Below are positions 13,912 to 17,199 of a stretch of DNA of 17,199 bases, in pieces; position 1 is the first letter of the stretch; each line of letters starts with the position of its first letter. The notes under the pieces were generated by a model. The model saw only the letters and a list, made by a program, of their open reading frames with translations. It had not been told where the DNA came from and ran no database searches. The position numbers were made by a program, and so were the translations under genes. Origin of the DNA: an uncultured Oscillospiraceae bacterium (lineage in GTDB: Bacteria > Bacillota > Clostridia > Oscillospirales > Acutalibacteraceae); contig USBP01000009.1 of the NCBI GenBank assembly GCA_900552985.1, forward strand, positions 1 to 17,199, given 5' to 3'.

Positions 13912-14697
13912 ATGGTTGGAATCTGCTTTTTGGTTGCCTTTTTCGCCAGCGTTTTAGGAAAAATTTGCGGCATGGGCGGCGGTGTGATTATAAAACCCGT
14001 GCTGGATGCCTGCCAGGCGGCCAGCATGGCAGCGATTCATTTCTATTCGGGCTGCACGGTGCTGGGGATGAGCTGCTGGTCAGTGGGAAAGGCCGTATGG
14101 AAAAAGGATTCTCAGCTTGACTTTCGGGTATCCACGCCTTTGGCGGTTGGCGCGGCGGTGGGCGGCCTTCTGGGAAAGGAGCTTTATACCCGGCTGACCG
14201 GAGGGTTGCCCGATGCGGATATGGTGGGAGGGCTACAGGCGCTGCTTTTATTTGCCGCTACGCTGGCAACGCTGATTTATACGATTTTTCGCAGGCGCTT
14301 TTCTGCAAAACAGATCCAGGGCTTGCTGCCATGCGCTGCAATTGGCCTGGCGCTGGGAGCGCTGGGTTCCTTCCTGGGGATTGGAGGGGGCCCGTTTAAT
14401 GTGGCGGCGCTGTATTATTTTTTTGCGATGTCTGCAAAGGCCGCAGCGCAGAACAGCCTGTATATTATTTTAATCAGTCAGGCGGCTGGTACGGTGAAAA
14501 CTATTTTATCCGGCGAGGTTCCGGAGATTATGCTCCCGGTCTTGCTGGGGATGATTCTATGCGGAATTTTAGGGAGCGAGGTGGGCGGCAGGCTTAATTG
14601 CAGGCTCAGCGAAAAAAAGGTTTCGCTGTTGTTCCAAGGGGCAATGGTGCTGGTTCTGGGCCTTAATCTGTATAATATGTACCGTTTTTTTGGATAA
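13912..14697 (+). CDS. TauE/SafE-family membrane protein, probable sulfite/sulfate exporter
   Basis: A 261-aa polytopic membrane protein. The two internal repeats typical of TauE/SafE are visible, each with its glycine motif: GKICGMGGGVIIKPV (about residues 18-32) and SFLGIGGGPFNVAAL (about 153-167). About seven to eight hydrophobic helices are present. Members of the family export or exchange sulfite, sulfate and organosulfonates, and often sit beside C2/C3-sulfonate or sulfatase genes. The ATG at 13912 follows GAGGAGG. It is the last gene of the operon, 85 nt after oxidoreductase 3, and most likely removes the sulfur oxyanion produced by the pathway. The direction and ion are inferred from family and context. 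Confidence 0.88.
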   Translation: MVGICFLVAFFASVLGKICGMGGGVIIKPVLDACQAASMAAIHFYSGCTVLGMSCWSVGKAVWKKDSQLDFRVSTPLAVGAAVGGLLGKELYTRLTGGLPDADMVGGLQALLLFAATLATLIYTIFRRRFSAKQIQGLLPCAAIGLALGALGSFLGIGGGPFNVAALYYFFAMSAKAAAQNSLYIILISQAAGTVKTILSGEVPEIMLPVLLGMILCGILGSEVGGRLNCRLSEKKVSLLFQGAMVLVLGLNLYNMYRFFG

Positions 14698-14814
14698 AAC
14701 CTTTCGATACATATGGGAGGCGTTTTTCGGCAAATGGCCGCACCGCTGGATGCATAGTCCTCTCTCCTCCTTTTTGCCCAACTTATTTCAGGCTGAATAG
14801 CCATGGTCAGGTTT

Positions 14815-14845
14815 TGAGGCGGCTGTCATAAAAACAGCCGCCTCA
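14815..14845. terminator. Strong hairpin between convergent genes, probable bidirectional terminator
   Basis: TGAGGCGGCTGT (14815-14826) pairs perfectly with 14834-14845 (12 bp, loop CATAAAA). It lies between the end of the operon (14697) and the end of pncB (15025). Neither strand has a strong T-run right after the stem, so it may end or protect transcripts with help from other factors. The rest of 14698-15024 holds no recognisable gene. Confidence 0.6.
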
Positions 14846-15024
14846 GCCATGCCCTTCTCAGGGAAAAAGGTGGATGAGACAGCTGGTTTTTCCTTTCGAT
14901 TGTGGAACGTAACGCGGCAGCAGGGCGTGTGCGCCCCTGACCGTCTGCCTCCTTGTGACAGCACTCTGACGGATGCGTTCTAAAAGGGAAACGCTGCGCA
15001 GCCTTTCGACAGCCTGCTATTCTC

Positions 15025-16485
15025 TCAGCGCGCTTCTTCCGTGCGGTGCGCTTCAATCAAGCTGTGCTTGAGCTCCCACAGCTTTTGGGAGAGATCCACA
15101 TAATACTGGTGCGGGTTTTCAAAGCGCAGCACCTCTTCCCACAGCGTGTCCACCTGCTCTGCGCAGTAGGCACGGATCTTTTCTACCGCCGGCGTATGAT
15201 AGACGCATTTACCGTTTTGAAAAATCTGTCGCAGCAGCGGGCGGGCCAGGAAATTGCGCACGGTTTTGCGCTTCCAGGTGAATTCCGGGTCAAACAGCTC
15301 ATAGGGAGATCGCTCGTCTATGACTTCGTCAATCAGCGTGACCACATCCGCAATGGCTTTGCCGCTGTCGCGGTCAAAAAGCCGCCACACGGTTTTTGCA
15401 CCGGGTGTGGTAATTTTGCTGACGTTTTCACTGAGCTTGATTTTCGGGACGATCCCCTCCGGCGTTTCAATAGCTGCAAGCTTATATACGCCGCCAAACA
15501 CCGGGTCGGACGCAGCGGTTATCAAACGCTCCCCCACGCCGAAGGAATCCACCTTCGCCCCCTGGATAAGCATATCCCGGATAATGTATTCGTCCAGCGA
15601 ATTGGAGGCAACGATTGCGCAATCCGGAAAGCCCGCCTCATCCAGCATTTTGCGCATCCGCTTGGAGAGGTAGGTGATATCGCCGCTGTCAATCCGAACG
15701 CCCTTTGGGCGGCAGCCGCGCGGCAGCAGCTCACGGCGGAAAGCCTCGATGGCATTTGGCAGGCCGGAATGCAGCGTATCATAGGTGTCGACCAGCAGCG
15801 TGCAGTCGTGCGGGTATTCCCGCGCGTAGGCGCAGAAAGCGTCCAGCTCGCTGTCGAAAAGCTGCACCCAGCTGTGCGCCATGGTGCCGAGCGCCGGAAT
15901 GCCGAAATCGCGTTCACAAAGGGTACAGGCCGTGCCGATACAGCCGCCGATATAAGCGGCGCGCGCACCGTAAACTGCGCCGTCGAAGCCCTGCGCCCGC
16001 CGGGAGCCGAATTCCATCACGCCCCGGCCTTGGGCGGCGCGGACAATTCGGTTGGCCTTGGTGGCGATCAGGCTTTGATGGTTGACGCACAGCAGCAGCA
16101 TGGTTTCAACAAACTGCGCCTGTATGACAGGACCGCGCACGGTAACGATTGGTTCGCCGGGAAAAACAGGCGTCCCCTCCGGGACAGCCCAAACATCGCA
16201 GGTAAATTGGAAATGGCGCAGATAATTGAGGAAGGCCTCGCTGAAGCCGTGCCCGCGCAGGGCATCGAGATCCTCCTCGGAAAAGGAAAGGTGCTCGAGA
16301 TAATCGATCATCTGTTCTACGCCGGCCATAATGACAAATCCCCCGCCATCCGGGATTCTGCGGAAGAACAGGTCAAAATATGCGATCTGCTCTGTAAACC
16401 CGTTTTGGAAATAGCCGTTGGCCATTGTCAGCTCGTAAAAATCTGTCAGCATGGTCAGGTTCAATTTGTTGTCCGTGCATCCCAT
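15025..16485 (-). CDS. pncB: Nicotinate phosphoribosyltransferase
   Basis: A 486-aa enzyme of NAD salvage: nicotinate + PRPP + ATP gives nicotinate mononucleotide. The N-terminus LTMLTDFYELTMANGYF is the family hallmark, followed by YFDLFFRRIP. The phosphorylated active-site histidine lies in LGTMAHSW (His204). Substrate-binding blocks MEFGSRRAQG (157-166) and VRIDSGDITYLS match the Firmicutes PncB type, about 480-490 aa. The ATG at 16485 is preceded by AAAGGGG 10 nt upstream. It is a single gene, convergent with the operon, and appears unrelated to it. An extended -10 promoter and a dyad lie upstream. Confidence 0.96.
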   Translation of the reverse strand: MGCTDNKLNLTMLTDFYELTMANGYFQNGFTEQIAYFDLFFRRIPDGGGFVIMAGVEQMIDYLEHLSFSEEDLDALRGHGFSEAFLNYLRHFQFTCDVWAVPEGTPVFPGEPIVTVRGPVIQAQFVETMLLLCVNHQSLIATKANRIVRAAQGRGVMEFGSRRAQGFDGAVYGARAAYIGGCIGTACTLCERDFGIPALGTMAHSWVQLFDSELDAFCAYAREYPHDCTLLVDTYDTLHSGLPNAIEAFRRELLPRGCRPKGVRIDSGDITYLSKRMRKMLDEAGFPDCAIVASNSLDEYIIRDMLIQGAKVDSFGVGERLITAASDPVFGGVYKLAAIETPEGIVPKIKLSENVSKITTPGAKTVWRLFDRDSGKAIADVVTLIDEVIDERSPYELFDPEFTWKRKTVRNFLARPLLRQIFQNGKCVYHTPAVEKIRAYCAEQVDTLWEEVLRFENPHQYYVDLSQKLWELKHSLIEAHRTEEAR

Positions 16486-16565
16486 TTGTCAGTTCCCCTT
16501 TACGAAGCGCCAGAGTGAAAGGTGGCGTCCGGTTGATAATTCTTTAGAATATCTACGATTGTTTT

Positions 16566-16574
16566 ATTATAACA
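16566..16574 (-). promoter_or_regulatory. Extended -10 promoter of pncB
   Basis: On the minus strand TGTTATAAT (16574 down to 16566) is a perfect extended -10. No good -35 is present, which extended -10 promoters tolerate. It would start near 16558 and give a leader of about 70 nt. A dyad ATTCT-TT-AGAAT (16539-16550) lies just downstream of the start and could be an operator for an NAD-responsive or other repressor; I cannot name it. Confidence 0.6.
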
Positions 16575-16733
16575 CTTTTTTCTTCTTTCCGCGCCGTTCT
16601 TTACAGATTTTCTTTTATAATTCTAAATAAGCGTTTTATGAGTAAAAAAGGTTAATTTAATATTCCTTATAAAAACAATATATAAAATCTTTTTCTCTAT
16701 TATTAAATTTTTCTATATGAATAGAAAAAGCTC

Positions 16734-16762
16734 TTGTTTTTTTCTTCTTGGCAGGTTATAAT
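16734..16762 (+). promoter_or_regulatory. Probable promoter of the HTH gene
   Basis: TTGTTT (16734-16739), a 17-bp spacer and TATAAT (16757-16762). The transcript would start near 16769 and carry a leader of about 160 nt. The surrounding 16540-16760 is very AT-rich, unlike the flanking genes, and shows no open gene. Confidence 0.6.
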
Positions 16763-16808
16763 GCACATAAAGCAAAGGAGAACTACCGCCCTTTTTAGAC
16801 GCCAGATC

Positions 16809-16850
16809 CCGCGGGTTTGCCGGCCCCCCAATTATCCGGCTTTTCCGCGG
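16809..16850 (+). other. Two-part stem-loop in the HTH gene leader
   Basis: CCGCGG (16809-16814) pairs with CCGCGG (16845-16850), and GCCGG (16819-16823) with CCGGC (16836-16840); the two stems are separated by symmetrical 4-nt internal loops. It lies between the promoter and the start codon and may influence translation. No known riboswitch is recognised. Confidence 0.5.
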
Positions 16851-16932
16851 TCGGCGGCATGGAATCAGCTGTGCTGCGGCCAGTTATGATCTTCCGGATG
16901 CCGTCATATATTTTTTGGAGAGGTGTATGGTT

Positions 16933-17181
16933 ATGAGAATCAGGAAGCAGCCGCTTGGCGATCGCAACATCGTCGGCGCAAAAGTGGAGCAGTCCCGCAA
17001 GGCAATTGGCATGAAGCAGAAGGATCTTCTGACCCAACTGCAGGTGAGAGGCATCGATTTGAACGCTTCTGGCTTATCAAAGCTGGAGGGCCAGTTGAGA
17101 TATGTTACAGACACAGAGTTGGTTGCCCTGAGCGATGTCCTGGGCGTATCCATTGACTGGCTGGTCGGTAAAGAAAAATAA
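16933..17181 (+). CDS. Small Xre-type helix-turn-helix regulator
   Basis: An 82-aa protein made almost entirely of one Cro/C1 HTH domain: GAKVEQSRKAIGMKQKDLL (helices 1-2), then the recognition part LNASGLSKLEGQ, and LVALSDVLGVSIDWLVG as the closing helices. It lacks any effector domain, so it may be a constitutive binder, phage- or element-related, or a partner in a small regulatory circuit. I chose the ATG at 16933 because GAGGTG (16920-16925) lies 7 nt upstream. An in-frame ATG at 16927 is too close to that site, and a TTG at 16915 would lie within it. Nothing downstream is visible, as the window ends 18 bases after the stop. Confidence 0.88.
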   Translation: MRIRKQPLGDRNIVGAKVEQSRKAIGMKQKDLLTQLQVRGIDLNASGLSKLEGQLRYVTDTELVALSDVLGVSIDWLVGKEK

Positions 17182-17199
17182 GATGCAAAACAAAAATCG

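Noticed and set aside
15046..16518. A 490-codon plus-strand frame opposite pncB
   Set aside because: It mirrors pncB in the antisense direction; pncB has unmistakable family motifs and a ribosome site, while this frame has none.
16915..16932. TTG start for the HTH protein
   Set aside because: The TTG overlaps the GGAGAGG ribosome site itself; the ATG at 16933 has ideal spacing.

Overview
The window looks like chromosome from a spore-forming, probably anaerobic gut-type clostridium (Bacillota, Oscillospiraceae/Lachnospiraceae-like). The reasons are a complete SpoVT-type sporulation regulator, strong Shine-Dalgarno sites throughout, sigma-A style promoters, an IS150-group element and a moderately GC-rich catabolic operon. 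No tRNA, rRNA or CRISPR array was seen.

Layout. 22-564 (minus) is spoVT. 565-1091 holds no recognisable gene. 1092-2385 is a complete IS3-family (IS150-like) insertion sequence with 29-bp imperfect inverted repeats and an orfA/orfB pair joined by a -1 frameshift. 2533-3537 (minus) is a LacI-family regulator. It is divergent from a plus-strand operon of ten genes (4159-14697). Then come a convergent minus-strand nicotinate phosphoribosyltransferase (15025-16485), an AT-rich stretch with promoters, and a small Xre-type HTH protein (16933-17181).

The centre of interest is the LacI-controlled operon. In order it encodes: a lipoprotein substrate-binding protein, two different SsuC/TauC-like permeases, two different SsuB/TauB-like ATPases, a TIM-barrel isomerase/epimerase-like protein, two Gfo/Idh/MocA dehydrogenases, a Cys-type sulfatase of the sulfamidase-like kind without a signal peptide, a third Gfo/Idh/MocA protein, and a TauE/SafE-family anion exporter. 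Genes mostly overlap or are a few bases apart. A TTGACA-N17-TATAAG promoter is followed directly by a perfect 22-bp palindrome with a central CG. Half-sites with the same core (ATCGTTTA) flank a consensus promoter that reads back into the LacI gene. This is a self-contained, probably autoregulated uptake and breakdown module.

My working hypothesis is that a small sulfated (N- or O-sulfated) or sulfonated sugar-like compound is imported, oxidised to a keto intermediate by the dehydrogenases, rearranged or cleaved by the TIM-barrel enzyme, and desulfated in the cytoplasm. The released sulfate or sulfite would be expelled by the TauE-like protein. The substrate cannot be read from sequence alone.

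The most unusual observation is in the transporter. The two ATPases carry complementary defects: the first has an altered Walker A and lacks the H-loop histidine, and the second lacks the LSGG signature. In a head-to-tail dimer all defects fall in one ATP site and the other site stays canonical. Such asymmetry is well known in heterodimeric ABC exporters, but I do not know it from SsuABC/TauABC-type importers.
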